Source: UBA920 sp038257015
GTDB lineage: Bacteria; Patescibacteriota; Doudnabacteria; UBA920
Assembly: GCA_038257015.1 (NCBI GenBank)
Contig: JBBSJS010000010.1
Span: 1-23,775 of the forward strand
DNA: 23,775 bases
Direction: 5' to 3'
In this document: positions 6,322-13,247 of the stretch, piece by piece
Layout of the letters: every line of letters begins with the position of its first letter
Position numbering within the stretch: position 1 is the first letter of the stretch
Made by a program: the position numbers and the translations under genes
The notes under the pieces: model-generated
The model's input: the letters and a program-made list of their open reading frames with translations, nothing else
What the model was told of the DNA's origin: nothing
Database searches by the model: none

Positions 6322-7122
6322 TTAGTTGGAAGCTAAAATCTCGCGGATGATCTTTTTGGTCTCTTCAGAACTCTTCACTGGAATATAGTCAATGCCTGTC
6401 TTTATGACGGCGTAGTCATTTCCGCCTGGAAAAATAGAATCGCCTAAGAAGAGCATGTCTTTAATCTTAACCTTTAAGTGCTTCTCTATTTGTTTAACAC
6501 CATAGGCTTTATCAATACCTTTCATGGTGACATCAATAGTTGTGATTCCGCCGATTCTTACTTCAAGGTTTGGCAAATATTTCCCTACTAGCTTAGCAAT
6601 CTTTACTCTAATTTGATCGTACTTACGACGCCACTCTTCTTTCATGTGCAAACCTTTAGCACCTAACACAGTGACAACATCTTGGCCCAATGGCGAAAAA
6701 CTCATTTGGGATTTACGATCTTCCAAAATTACGCCATAAACTTTCTTGGGATGTTTATAATTTATCTCTTCGTAAACGCGATCGAATACTTTTCTAATTT
6801 CAGATTTTTCTGCGCTGGACAAAATATGAGAGTATACATTTTTCCATCCAGAATTATATCGATAAAAAGCTGTCCCCGAAGTTGGAAAAAGAAATAAGTT
6901 TTTCAACAACGCTCTGGAAAACTTCAACTGCTTTACAAATTGCCATTTAAAAATTTCATACTTCCCGCCCCCTATAACTGCCATTTTCTTTTTCTGCAAG
7001 AGTTGTCCAACCAGGTCGGCCATCTCGCTGTCCATCGGGGTTTTAGATTTGGCTAGAGTATCGTCTAGATCAAATACAATTAGTTTCTTTGGTTTGAGCT
7101 TTTTTAAATTGGTTATTTTCAT
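6322..7122 (-). CDS. HAD phosphatase of phosphomannomutase/Cof type
   Basis: 266 aa. HAD motif I is FDLDDT (D18, D20, T22). Motif IV near the C-terminus is LFLGDSIFPGGNDY (GD at 227-228, GGND at 233-236), the pattern of the eukaryote-type phosphomannomutase branch of HAD-IIB. A GGITTIDVTMKGIDKAYGV segment before it matches the cap-to-core transition with the motif III lysine. Reaction: phosphate transfer or hydrolysis on a sugar phosphate; substrate unknown. No SD; a TGCTATACT box at 7153-7161 gives a short leader. Monocistronic, converging with trpS. Confidence 0.8.
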   Translation of the reverse strand: MKITNLKKLKPKKLIVFDLDDTLAKSKTPMDSEMADLVGQLLQKKKMAVIGGGKYEIFKWQFVKQLKFSRALLKNLFLFPTSGTAFYRYNSGWKNVYSHILSSAEKSEIRKVFDRVYEEINYKHPKKVYGVILEDRKSQMSFSPLGQDVVTVLGAKGLHMKEEWRRKYDQIRVKIAKLVGKYLPNLEVRIGGITTIDVTMKGIDKAYGVKQIEKHLKVKIKDMLFLGDSIFPGGNDYAVIKTGIDYIPVKSSEETKKIIREILASN

Positions 7123-7152
7123 ACAAATTTTTATTAATAAACTGTTGGATTA

Positions 7153-7161
7153 AGTATAGCA
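7153..7161 (-). promoter_or_regulatory. Extended -10 promoter of the HAD gene
   Basis: Minus strand TGCTATACT, the same nine bases as before trpS. The predicted 5' leader of roughly 25 bases has no SD. Confidence 0.6.
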
Positions 7162-7190
7162 AAAAAGAAAAACGCCTGCCTAGCAAGCGT
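7161..7190 (-). terminator. Terminator overlapping the stop of the 7180-7515 gene
   Basis: On the minus strand ACGCTTGC-TAG-GCAGGCGT followed by TTTTCTTTTTT. The gene's TAG stop codon is the loop of the hairpin. Confidence 0.85.
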
Positions 7191-7515
7191 CTGCGGATAT
7201 ACCGCGTTTGATATCCAGTGCTCGGCACTGAAGGTCGTAAAGATCGGCTTTGCTTAATACCAATGCAAACCTTCCTTTTTTTCGAAATAAATATAATTTG
7301 CTTCGAATAATTCTCACTTTTTTAAACCAATTGGTCTGAATGTAGAATTTTTTCAATCTCCTGAGCAAAGCTTTTCCTGGCTTGCGACTGACTTTGAGAA
7401 TGCAATTACCAATGTCAGTCAAAAGTCTGTCAAACTTCTCTGAAAACTGGTCAGAAACATTATCATTCAACTTTACTGGTCGATAATTTGGATTCAACCG
7501 AATCTTTGCGTCCAC
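7180..7515 (-). CDS. Hypothetical basic protein, 111 aa
   Basis: Family not recognised. Strongly basic in the middle (KVSRKPGKALLRRLKKF, KKVRIIRSKLYLFRKKGR), so nucleic-acid or membrane-surface binding is possible but unproven. No signal peptide or membrane segment. The start is GTG at 7515, supported by GGAGG about seven bases upstream and by the extended -10 TGATATAAT at 7541-7549. The stop codon is inside its own terminator. One of three consecutive self-contained small genes on this strand. Confidence 0.75.
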   Translation of the reverse strand: MDAKIRLNPNYRPVKLNDNVSDQFSEKFDRLLTDIGNCILKVSRKPGKALLRRLKKFYIQTNWFKKVRIIRSKLYLFRKKGRFALVLSKADLYDLQCRALDIKRGISADAC

Positions 7516-7540
7516 AATTTATCCTCCAAGACTTTCTTTA

Positions 7541-7549
7541 ATTATATCA
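7541..7549 (-). promoter_or_regulatory. Extended -10 promoter of the 7180-7515 gene
   Basis: Minus strand TGATATAAT, a perfect -10 with the TGn extension; no good -35 is visible because the upstream terminator occupies that position. Confidence 0.65.
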
Positions 7550-7553
7550 CGGC

Positions 7554-7584
7554 AAAATAAAAAGCCGCTCAAATTACGAGCGGC
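7554..7584 (-). terminator. Terminator of the 7607-7921 gene
   Basis: GCCGCTC (7564-7570) pairs with GAGCGGC (7578-7584); on the minus strand it is followed by TTTTTATTTT. Confidence 0.85.
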
Positions 7585-7606
7585 CGTGGGTAGAGAAAAA
7601 GCAGAT

Positions 7607-7921
7607 TTAACTTAGCAGTGATTTTTCAAACTCTTTTCTCAAAAAAGTTTGTGCTTCTTGCAGAGTCACCATCGTCAGTTTACTTTCCCCGTGATGGAGA
7701 TACAAGACTGCATTCTCGCCTTCTTCCGTGATAACTTTTCGCGCTTTTGGAAAGCCTGGGATAGACTTTAGCGCTGTCTTGATGTCGGAAATTGAGAGCT
7801 CTTGAAAGCTTGGAGAGACTCTCTGTGAATGCGCGTACATGATATTCTCAAAAAACGCGCTTTGGACCACTGATGGATACTGCTCCAAACGATTAATTCT
7901 CGGTTTAACTTCTACTTGCAT
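7607..7921 (-). CDS. Hypothetical protein, 104 aa
   Basis: Family not recognised. Soluble alpha/beta-looking small protein with a strand pair in the second half (NAVLYLHHGESKLTMVTLQEA) and a helical C-terminus. ATG 7921 is preceded by AGGAGG six bases upstream, and the promoter at 7952-7980 has a 17-base spacer. Own terminator directly after the stop. No visible catalytic or metal motif apart from one His-His pair. Confidence 0.75.
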   Translation of the reverse strand: MQVEVKPRINRLEQYPSVVQSAFFENIMYAHSQRVSPSFQELSISDIKTALKSIPGFPKARKVITEEGENAVLYLHHGESKLTMVTLQEAQTFLRKEFEKSLLS

Positions 7922-7951
7922 TGATCCTCCTAAGTTTTGATTTCAGGTAAC

Positions 7952-7980
7952 ATAATAGCAACTACCGTGGTTTTGGTCAA
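7952..7980 (-). promoter_or_regulatory. Promoter of the 7607-7921 gene
   Basis: Minus strand TTGACC (7975-7980), 17-base spacer, TATTAT (7952-7957). The TAGTTGCTA-TAT core is shared with the promoter at 2354-2382, linking the two small-gene clusters. Confidence 0.75.
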
Positions 7981-7984
7981 TGCT

Positions 7985-8013
7985 AAATAAAAAGCCGCCT
8001 GAGGTCAGACGGC
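7985..8013 (-). terminator. Terminator of the 8034-8528 gene
   Basis: GCCGCCTGA (7994-8002) pairs with TCAGACGGC (8005-8013) with one G-U on the minus strand, followed there by TTTTTATTT. Confidence 0.85.
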
Positions 8014-8033
8014 ACTGGTGTGTTTGTAAACTA

Positions 8034-8528
8034 CTAGGCAATTCCTAGAGTTCTTTTTAGATGAAAGCGAATTTCTCGTGCGGTGACAAAGAATGGTTCG
8101 GCTATGCCGTGCAGGAAAAATTTCACTCCAGCCAATAGCAAACCTCGAACTTTAGCCACTTTTTTTGTGACTACTTTGAAGCCCCATTGCTCTTTGAGGT
8201 AGCGGAGCAAATCATTATCGTTGAATTTTTCGATCTTGTGAGAAAAATAATCGAAACAGTCGCCAATAATATACTCTACCAGCTCTGATGGTAGCTCTTT
8301 AAATGTTCGCAAATGAACTTCTTTGGACTTTTGCTCTAAGCTAGTAACTGAGCGCAAGGCTGCCAGAAATTCTATGCGCTCAGCTTTTCGTTTTCGGCAA
8401 ACTAAACTAGGGAAAGGCTTCCTTCGTTTAGCTGTTTTGCACTTTTTGTAAGACTTATGGGTCTTTAAAAAATTATTTGGGAATAAGCCGCCGCGTTTGC
8501 TTGGCTCTCCTCCATAACGAACAAGCAT
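8034..8528 (-). CDS. Hypothetical protein with basic N-terminus, 164 aa
   Basis: Family not recognised. The first 50 residues are very rich in Lys and Arg with two Cys (KSYKKCKTAKRRKPFPSLVCRKRKAER), then a helical acidic-to-neutral region, then a hydrophobic-amphipathic stretch near the C-terminus (VRGLLLAGVKFFLHGIAEPFF) that could contact a membrane but is short for a clear transmembrane segment. ATG 8528 follows AGGAGG by seven bases. A promoter TTGTCA-N18-TAAAAT lies at 8568-8597 on this strand. It is the promoter-distal member of the three-gene small cluster, each gene with its own terminator. Confidence 0.75.
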   Translation of the reverse strand: MLVRYGGEPSKRGGLFPNNFLKTHKSYKKCKTAKRRKPFPSLVCRKRKAERIEFLAALRSVTSLEQKSKEVHLRTFKELPSELVEYIIGDCFDYFSHKIEKFNDNDLLRYLKEQWGFKVVTKKVAKVRGLLLAGVKFFLHGIAEPFFVTAREIRFHLKRTLGIA

Positions 8529-8567
8529 TTAGTATCCTCCTGAAAAATTAGTCTGTACTGCATCTCT

Positions 8568-8597
8568 ATTTTAGCAAGTTTCACTGTCATTTGACAA
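8568..8597 (-). promoter_or_regulatory. Promoter of the 8034-8528 gene
   Basis: Minus strand TTGTCA (8592-8597), 18-base spacer, TAAAAT (8568-8573). Confidence 0.6.
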
Positions 8598-8745
8598 CTT
8601 GGCTAAACGTGACCATTAGAGTACAATACATTGGTTATGTAGTTCTAGGAAAACTTTGTTTGGGTTAAATTTTTAGAAATTGCGCTAAATCACTCTAGTA
8701 ATGCTAAGAATTCACATTACGACTCAATACTGAAATTTAAGAATT

Positions 8746-8751
8746 TATAAG
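8746..8751 (+). promoter_or_regulatory. -10 box of ychF (leaderless)
   Basis: TATAAG with seven bases to the ATG at 8759, the same spacing as at trpS. The spacer from 8598 to here shows no other feature. Confidence 0.5.
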
Positions 8752-8758
8752 TTTTATT

Positions 8759-9835
8759 ATGTCATTTCAAATCGGAATCGTGGGTTTGCCCAACGTCGGT
8801 AAATCCACACTATTTAACGCTATTACCAAGTCGCAAGTAGAAGCGGCTAATTATCCATTCGCGACCATCGACCCAAATGTCGGTGTTGTTGCGGTGCCCG
8901 ATGACCGTCTTGCAAAACTCGCTTCTCAAGAAAAGTCAGAAAAAATTGTGCCAACTACAATAGAGTTTGTTGATATTGCAGGCCTTGTTTCTGGGGCTCA
9001 CAAAGGTGAAGGTTTGGGAAATCAATTCTTGTCGCACATCCGCGAAGTTGATGCCATCATGGAAGTGACTCGTGTTTTCAAAAATGACGACATTATCCAT
9101 GTTAACGGTTCCGTCGATGCATCACGTGATATGGAAACTATTGCCATCGAGCTTCAATTGGCCGACTTAGCTAATGTTGAGAAGCGACTGGAAACTAATT
9201 CTAAATCATTAAAGGCTGGCGACCGTATTGCAAAAATCAAACATGCTGTTCTAGAAAAGTATAAGACTGCTCTCGAAGCTGGAAAGATGGCTAATACTGT
9301 TGAACTTTCTGATGAAGAAAAACTTGCTACCAAAGATGTTCAATTGCTCACAACAAAACCATTTCTATACGCTTTTAATTCAACTTTTGATTTGGAATCA
9401 AAAAGCTTTGCGAATTTGCCAGACAGCTTGCCAGACAATGCCATTATAGTGGACGCTCAAATTGAAAGTGAATTAGCAGAACTGGAAGATGCTGACCGTG
9501 CAGAATATATGAAAGAGCTCGGCTTAAGCGAAAGTGGTTTAGACAAAATTACTGTGAGTGCATATAAGACTTTAGACTTGATAACTTTCATTACTGCTGG
9601 TCCTAAAGAAAGCAAAGCTTGGACTTGCAAAGCCGGAAGTAAGGCACCGCAAGCAGCTGGCGTGATTCACACAGATTTTGAACACGGCTTTATCCGTTCC
9701 GAAACCATTCAGTGGGATAAATTACTTGAAGCCGGTTCGTACGCCAATGCGCGTGCTAAAGGATGGCTTCGTACTGAAGGCAAAGAATACGTTGTCCAAG
9801 ACGGAGATGTCGTTCACTTCTTGTTTAATGTTTAG
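8759..9835 (+). CDS. ychF: Redox-regulated ribosome-binding ATPase YchF
   Basis: Obg-family P-loop protein (OLA1/YchF) that binds ribosomes and hydrolyses ATP. P-loop GLPNVGKST (9-17), switch motif DIAGLVSGAHKGEGLGNQFL, and the C-terminal TGS domain (FITAGPKESKAWTCKAGSKAPQAAGVIHTDFEHGFI) are clear. The guanine/adenine specificity motif, NKxD in Obg GTPases and changed in YchF, is here in LYAFNST. 358 residues is the usual length. No SD; the -10 box abuts the start. A strong bidirectional terminator follows at 9850-9895. Confidence 0.97.
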   Translation: MSFQIGIVGLPNVGKSTLFNAITKSQVEAANYPFATIDPNVGVVAVPDDRLAKLASQEKSEKIVPTTIEFVDIAGLVSGAHKGEGLGNQFLSHIREVDAIMEVTRVFKNDDIIHVNGSVDASRDMETIAIELQLADLANVEKRLETNSKSLKAGDRIAKIKHAVLEKYKTALEAGKMANTVELSDEEKLATKDVQLLTTKPFLYAFNSTFDLESKSFANLPDSLPDNAIIVDAQIESELAELEDADRAEYMKELGLSESGLDKITVSAYKTLDLITFITAGPKESKAWTCKAGSKAPQAAGVIHTDFEHGFIRSETIQWDKLLEAGSYANARAKGWLRTEGKEYVVQDGDVVHFLFNV

Positions 9836-9849
9836 ATAATTATCAAAAT

Positions 9850-9895
9850 AAAAGCTCATAATCACTATTAATAATGATTATGAGCTTTTTTCTAT
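9850..9895. terminator. Bidirectional terminator between ychF and the lipoprotein gene
   Basis: AAGCTCATAATCA-type arm (9852-9864) pairs with its complement at 9875-9887, with A-run and T-run on the two sides. It serves the converging genes. Confidence 0.9.
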
Positions 9896-9903
9896 TGACA
9901 CCG

Positions 9904-10446
9904 CTAATAAACAACGGCGAAAATGGCATTGCCAGAAAATTTATCTGGACAAGCCTTACGGGATAGTTTTAGTTCTTTTTTTTCGTTATCTTTGTTGATA
10001 TATGCTCTTGCACACATCTCGCTAGATGAACGATACGATTCCAAAGCAACAACATTCTCGACTTGTAGCCGATAGTGTTTGGTTAATGCTACTAACAGGC
10101 AAAGATTAACCGGCTTAAGCTCTTTCCTGTTCATTTCTGCTAAAATTTCATCTGCAGAAACTTTCTCATCTCCTTCAACCCTTAAAGAGTACAAGTATAC
10201 TACTTGCGGACGAATTACACACACCTCTTTCAAGGGATATTTTTCATCCATAGGCAGATATGCTTCCCTCATTAGGTTACTCAGGCTTAGGACCTTGCTT
10301 TCTACAAGCCTAAGATTACCTCCTGGGACTTCATCTAAAGTAAATCGAACTCTTGGCTCAGGTTCGTTCTCAGTGGTTATACAAGCGAGCATCGCAGTAA
10401 TAACGATTAAAAAAACAAATAAAACTAACACATAAAATTGTTTCAT
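9904..10446 (-). CDS. Putative lipoprotein, 180 aa
   Basis: Family not recognised. The N-terminus MKQFYVLVLFVFLIVITAML is a signal sequence ending at AMLAC, a loose but acceptable lipobox, so the mature protein would begin at Cys22 and sit on the outer face of the cell membrane. The mature part is charged, with four further Cys (in KEVCVIR, VNLCLL, EMCAR and KACPD) that could form disulfides. SD AGGAGG about seven bases before ATG 10446. Promoter TTGACA-N16-TAATAG at 10479-10506. Same expression style as the small-gene clusters. Confidence 0.75.
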   Translation of the reverse strand: MKQFYVLVLFVFLIVITAMLACITTENEPEPRVRFTLDEVPGGNLRLVESKVLSLSNLMREAYLPMDEKYPLKEVCVIRPQVVYLYSLRVEGDEKVSADEILAEMNRKELKPVNLCLLVALTKHYRLQVENVVALESYRSSSEMCARAYINKDNEKKELKLSRKACPDKFSGNAIFAVVY

Positions 10447-10751
10447 AATTTTCCTCCTAAAAATTGATATCTATTTAACTATTACACATTTTATCCATTC
10501 TGTCAAGTTTTCTAGTATTATCTTGTAATAAACTGGACAAAAAACCCTTGAAATGGTAGAATTTATCGAAAATTGAAGTTTAATTAATCGAGTTTTGAAC
10601 ACAGTTATGTAATCATAACTAAGTAATTTACAGCTCTAAATTCCATAACTTCTTTTACAACCAAAATAATTAACATATCTCCCCGCCACAGTGCGTGGGA
10701 ATAAGGACTCCAGAATTTGTGCAAACAAAACTGGAACAGAAAGGATCCTTT
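10447..10751. other. Divergent promoter region and long rpsF leader
   Basis: About 305 bp without a gene. Minus strand: promoter of the lipoprotein gene (TTGACA 10501-10506, TAATAG 10479-10484). Plus strand: TGGACA (10534-10539), 17-base spacer, TAGAAT (10557-10562), giving an rpsF leader of about 180 bases. The leader holds a hairpin AGTTATG/CATAACT (10603-10620) and, at 10681-10715, a GC-rich segment with CCAC/GTGG arms and the bases GGGAATAAGGACTCC. A leader of this kind before rpsF could be an S6:S18 autoregulatory site, but I cannot confirm the consensus. Confidence 0.5.
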
Positions 10752-11267
10752 ATGCCGCGATATGAATTGATGTATATTCTCGCGTCTAGTGTATCTGATG
10801 ACTTAGTCGAAGATACTAGCAAACAAATTGAAGGTTACGTCACCGACTTCGGTGGTACTAATCTTGAGCACGCTATGCTTGGCAAGAAAAAACTTGCCTA
10901 CCCAATCCGCAAGACTCGTAACGGCCATTACGGTGTTATAAATTTTGATCTGGATGGTGCAAAAGTCAATGACCTTGATGCCAAAATCCGCACTCAAAAA
11001 AATACCTATATTCGTCACATCATAGTTAATATTGATGAACATTTGATGAAGTTAGACAAAGACCGTGAAGCTCAGACAAAGATGAATCGTAATCGCCCAC
11101 CAGAAATGGTCGCAGCTGACAATGCAGAACCAGAAGCAGTTAAACCAGCGCCGCGAAAACCAGCTGCAAAACCTGAAGCTAAGGTAGAAGCTAAGCCTGC
11201 TAAGAAAGTTACTACCGAGTCTTTGGATGAAGAAATCGAGAAGGCATTAAACGAAGAAGTTATTTAA
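10752..11267 (+). CDS. rpsF: Small ribosomal subunit protein bS6
   Basis: Start chosen at ATG 10752, giving MPRYELMYIL, the usual bS6 opening, with AAAGGA about eight bases upstream; a GTG at 10695 would add 19 residues with no family match. 171 aa. The core (about 1-100) carries KLAYPIRKTRNGHYG and ends with the helix region. It is followed by a roughly 70-residue tail rich in Ala, Pro, Lys and Glu (PAPRKPAAKPEAKVEAKPAKK), longer than in most bacteria and probably disordered. First gene of the rpsF-ssb-rpsR set; a 235-bp structured spacer separates it from ssb, unusual for this normally tight operon. Confidence 0.93.
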   Translation: MPRYELMYILASSVSDDLVEDTSKQIEGYVTDFGGTNLEHAMLGKKKLAYPIRKTRNGHYGVINFDLDGAKVNDLDAKIRTQKNTYIRHIIVNIDEHLMKLDKDREAQTKMNRNRPPEMVAADNAEPEAVKPAPRKPAAKPEAKVEAKPAKKVTTESLDEEIEKALNEEVI

Positions 11268-11329
11268 TAATCTCTGAAAAGTTTTCAATTTGAATTCTTG
11301 ATAGTAAATCTTCAAACATCATTAATTAA

Positions 11330-11490
11330 GGTCCTCTTGGCTTGAGCGAGAACGAGGAATTTTATGAGTAGTGAGCGGCGCGTACTGAATGTACGCAAAG
11401 CGAACATCGAAATGAAATGACAAAGTTATCGGTCAAGAGTCGGTTATAAGGTTCGGGTAACCCGAACCGTTCACCGATGACCAAGAGACC
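11330..11490 (+). ncRNA. Structured RNA element in the rpsF-ssb spacer
   Basis: GC-rich, highly foldable. GGTCCTCTTGG (11330-11340) pairs with CCAAGAGACC (11481-11490), closing a domain that contains a perfect hairpin GCGTAC-TGAAT-GTACGC (11380-11396), a helix ATCGGT (11428-11433) with ACCGAT (11473-11478), and a hairpin GGTTCGGG/CCCGAACC (11450-11468). The 5' arm CTCTTG can instead pair with CAAGAG at 11434-11439, so two exclusive folds exist. The left part resembles the tandem elements before efp. It could be a leader regulating ssb-rpsR or a mobile palindromic repeat; it ends 12 bases before the ssb ATG. Confidence 0.55.
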
Positions 11491-11502
11491 GCCCTCAAAC
11501 CT

Positions 11503-11976
11503 ATGGACTTAAACAAAGTAATGATAATCGGCCGCCTAACCCGCGACCCAGAACTGCGCAACACCCCAGGCGGCGCAAGCGTTTGTCAGATTGGGCTTGC
11601 TACAAACTATGTCTACAACAACCAACAAACTGGTCAAAAAGTAGAGCAAGTTGAATACCACAATATCGTATTGTGGCGTAAGCTTGGTGAAATTGCTGCT
11701 CAGTATCTAAAAAAAGGTCAACGTGTTTACATCGAAGGACGACTTCAAACTCGTTCTTGGGACGATGCTTCAACTGGAAAGAAAAACTACAAAACTGAAA
11801 TTGTTGGCGATAACATGATTATGTTAGACGGTGGCAATTCAACCGGTGGCAGTAACGATACTTCTAGTTTCAATAAATCTGCTCAACCAGCATCCAACGA
11901 ACAACCTTTCACCGAAGAAGAACTTCCAACCATCCAACAAGGTGAAGACATCAATGTGGATGATATCCCATTTTAA
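11503..11976 (+). CDS. ssb: Single-stranded DNA-binding protein
   Basis: 157 aa. OB-fold opening MDLNKVMIIGRLTRDPELRN, core features EYHNIVLWRKLGEIAAQYLKKGQ and YIEGRLQTRSW, a Ser/Asn/Gln-rich linker from about residue 113, and the acidic tip DDIPF that docks replication and repair partners. It coats single-stranded DNA as a tetramer. No SD; the ATG follows the structured spacer element. rpsR starts 21 bases downstream and is very likely cotranscribed. Confidence 0.96.
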   Translation: MDLNKVMIIGRLTRDPELRNTPGGASVCQIGLATNYVYNNQQTGQKVEQVEYHNIVLWRKLGEIAAQYLKKGQRVYIEGRLQTRSWDDASTGKKNYKTEIVGDNMIMLDGGNSTGGSNDTSSFNKSAQPASNEQPFTEEELPTIQQGEDINVDDIPF

Positions 11977-11997
11977 TTAATCTAAATTTCTCTGAAT

Positions 11998-12237
11998 ATG
12001 GCTCAACGTAATAACAATACAAATGTAGCTCCAGTAAAAAAGGTTTGCTACTTTTGCTCCAATAAAATTACCACTGTAGATTATAAAGATACGCAAACTT
12101 TGCGACGCTTTATGTCTCCTCATTCCAAAATTCTTTCTCATGAAAGAACTGGCTCTTGTCCAAAACACCAACGCATGATTGCGACGTCTTTAAAAAGAGC
12201 TCGCCACATGGCTCTATTGCCTTTCGTGGCTGCTTAA
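11998..12237 (+). CDS. rpsR: Small ribosomal subunit protein bS18
   Basis: 79 aa; partner of bS6 on the 30S platform. CYFC (17-20) with a later CPKH supplies a zinc-type Cys set, as in the C+ form of bS18. Conserved segment DYKDTQTLRRFMSPHSKILSHERTGSC, then the basic helix QRMIATSLKRARHMALLPF. Start at ATG 11998, 21 bases after ssb, without SD. A long GC hairpin follows at 12243-12279. Confidence 0.96.
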   Translation: MAQRNNNTNVAPVKKVCYFCSNKITTVDYKDTQTLRRFMSPHSKILSHERTGSCPKHQRMIATSLKRARHMALLPFVAA

Positions 12238-12242
12238 GTTTT

Positions 12243-12301
12243 TTGGAGGGGGAAACCCAAAACGTGTTTTCCCCTCCAACGTCTCGCTCAGAAAGCTGAG
12301 C
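12243..12301 (+). terminator. Two hairpins after rpsR
   Basis: A 14-bp stem with one G-U (12243-12256 with 12266-12279) and then GCTCAG-AAAG-CTGAGC (12286-12301). Neither has a T-run, so this may be a 3'-end stabiliser or part of the structured element family rather than a standard terminator. Confidence 0.6.
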
Positions 12302-12398
12302 TCCTGCCTCCCCTTTCCAAGGCTGCCTCGCCACTGGCAAACCCAGATGACTCGGCTGTATTTTTATATAAAATTAAGCAAAATAAGGGAGGTTTCAG
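12302..12398. other. GC-rich spacer, unassigned
   Basis: C-rich sequence with CTGCCTC at 12303-12309 and 12323-12329, unlike the AT-rich background, then an AT-rich stretch (12358-12386) that could hold a promoter. No coding signal. Confidence 0.35.
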
Positions 12399-12525
12399 TG
12401 ATTTGGCAGAGAACTAGGCATTTTTTGAAACTACGCACGGAGCGTACTTGCAGTACGGCAAGTTGGCAGCCTGTCTACCGGCAGACGAAGCTGACGAACA
12501 GAAGCTGTTTTCATAGACTAATTCA
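12399..12525. repeat. Palindromic repeat element, tandem copy 1
   Basis: Shares with 12538-12632 the order TGATTTG, 11 bases, GGCATTTT, GAA, CGGA-GCGTA, loop, TACGGC, AG, and finally CTAATTCA. Core hairpin CGTACT-TGC-AGTACG (12443-12457). Between TACGGC and CTAATTCA it carries an extra GC-rich part with GTCT-ACCGGC-AGAC. No protein coding seen. Confidence 0.6.
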
Positions 12526-12537
12526 TCTCGAGTAAAT

Positions 12538-12641
12538 TGATTTGCGAAGTAGCAAGGCATTTTACGAAGATTTTCGGAGGCGTAGCCCAACTACGGCGGA
12601 GAAAACCGCAGTAAAATAACACAGCTAATTCACAAATCAAA
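12538..12641. repeat. Palindromic repeat element, tandem copy 2
   Basis: A long, fully nested imperfect hairpin: TTGATTTG (12537-12544) with CAAATCAA (12634-12641), TAGC with GCTA, ATTTTAC with GTAAAAT, TTTTC with GAAAA, and at the tip CGTAG-CCCAA-CTACG (12581-12595). It lies just before efp and could be a non-autonomous mobile element or an efp leader structure. Confidence 0.65.
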
Positions 12642-12654
12642 TTACTCACATATT

Positions 12655-13215
12655 ATGGATTTAAATGATGTAAAATTAGGTGCAATCGTACTAATGAATG
12701 GTGACCCTTTTCAGGTTATCTGGTCTAACCGTATGCGCACCGCTCAGAGAAAACCTGTGATGCAGGCCAAACTGCGCAATGTCATCACTGGTAAAGTATT
12801 AGAATACAGCTTCAAGTTTGGCGAAAAAGTAGAATCAGCAGATGTCACTCGTGAGAATGCTAATTTCTTGTATGCAGACGATGAAGGTACACACTTCATG
12901 AATAACACCACTTTCGAAACTGTAGACTTGCCCAAAGAAGCCACTTCAGAACAAGAACCATTTCTAAAAGAAGGTACTAAAGTTATCGTACTACGCTTCA
13001 ACGGAAATCCAGTATCAATTGAACTTCCTGTGAAAGTAGATCTTACCGTAACTGAATCCCCTCCCAATGTAACTGGAAACTCTGGTGGAAATGTCACCAA
13101 GCCCGTAACAATGGAGACTGGACTTATAGTTAATGCTCCAATGTTTATCAAAGAAGGTGAGACAATTCGTATCAATACAGAAACTGGTGAATACGTAGAA
13201 CGTGTTAATAACTAG
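12655..13215 (+). CDS. efp: Elongation factor P with atypical tip loop
   Basis: 186 aa, three-domain EF-P that relieves ribosome stalling at proline runs. Domain I opens MDLNDVKLGAIVLMNGDPF; the C-terminal signature (GNSGGNVTKPVTMETGLIVNAPMFI) and end GETIRINTETGEYVERV are intact. In domain I the tip that in E. coli reads PGKG aligns without gaps to T29-A30-Q31-R32, so the usually modified Lys/Arg is Gln here. I believe such AQR-type tips occur in other Patescibacteria, but this is from memory. No SD; followed by a perfect terminator. Confidence 0.95.
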   Translation: MDLNDVKLGAIVLMNGDPFQVIWSNRMRTAQRKPVMQAKLRNVITGKVLEYSFKFGEKVESADVTRENANFLYADDEGTHFMNNTTFETVDLPKEATSEQEPFLKEGTKVIVLRFNGNPVSIELPVKVDLTVTESPPNVTGNSGGNVTKPVTMETGLIVNAPMFIKEGETIRINTETGEYVERVNN

Positions 13216-13220
13216 TATAT

Positions 13221-13247
13221 AAAAAGACCTCAGCAAGAGGTCTTTTT
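13221..13247. terminator. Bidirectional terminator efp / trxB-like
   Basis: AAAAAGACCTC (13221-13231), loop AGCAA, GAGGTCTTTTT (13237-13247): an 11-bp perfect stem with A and T runs, serving both converging genes. Confidence 0.95.

Noticed and set aside
10695..10751. GTG start extending bS6 by 19 residues
   Set aside because: The added residues match nothing in the family, and ATG 10752 gives the standard bS6 opening with a ribosome site.
11450..11468. Hairpin GGTTCGGG/CCCGAACC resembling a tRNA T-arm
   Set aside because: No acceptor, D- or anticodon arm can be placed around it; it fits better as part of the ssb-leader element.
12347..12535. 62-codon plus-strand frame before efp
   Set aside because: It lies across the palindromic repeat elements, has no ribosome site and no protein-like composition.
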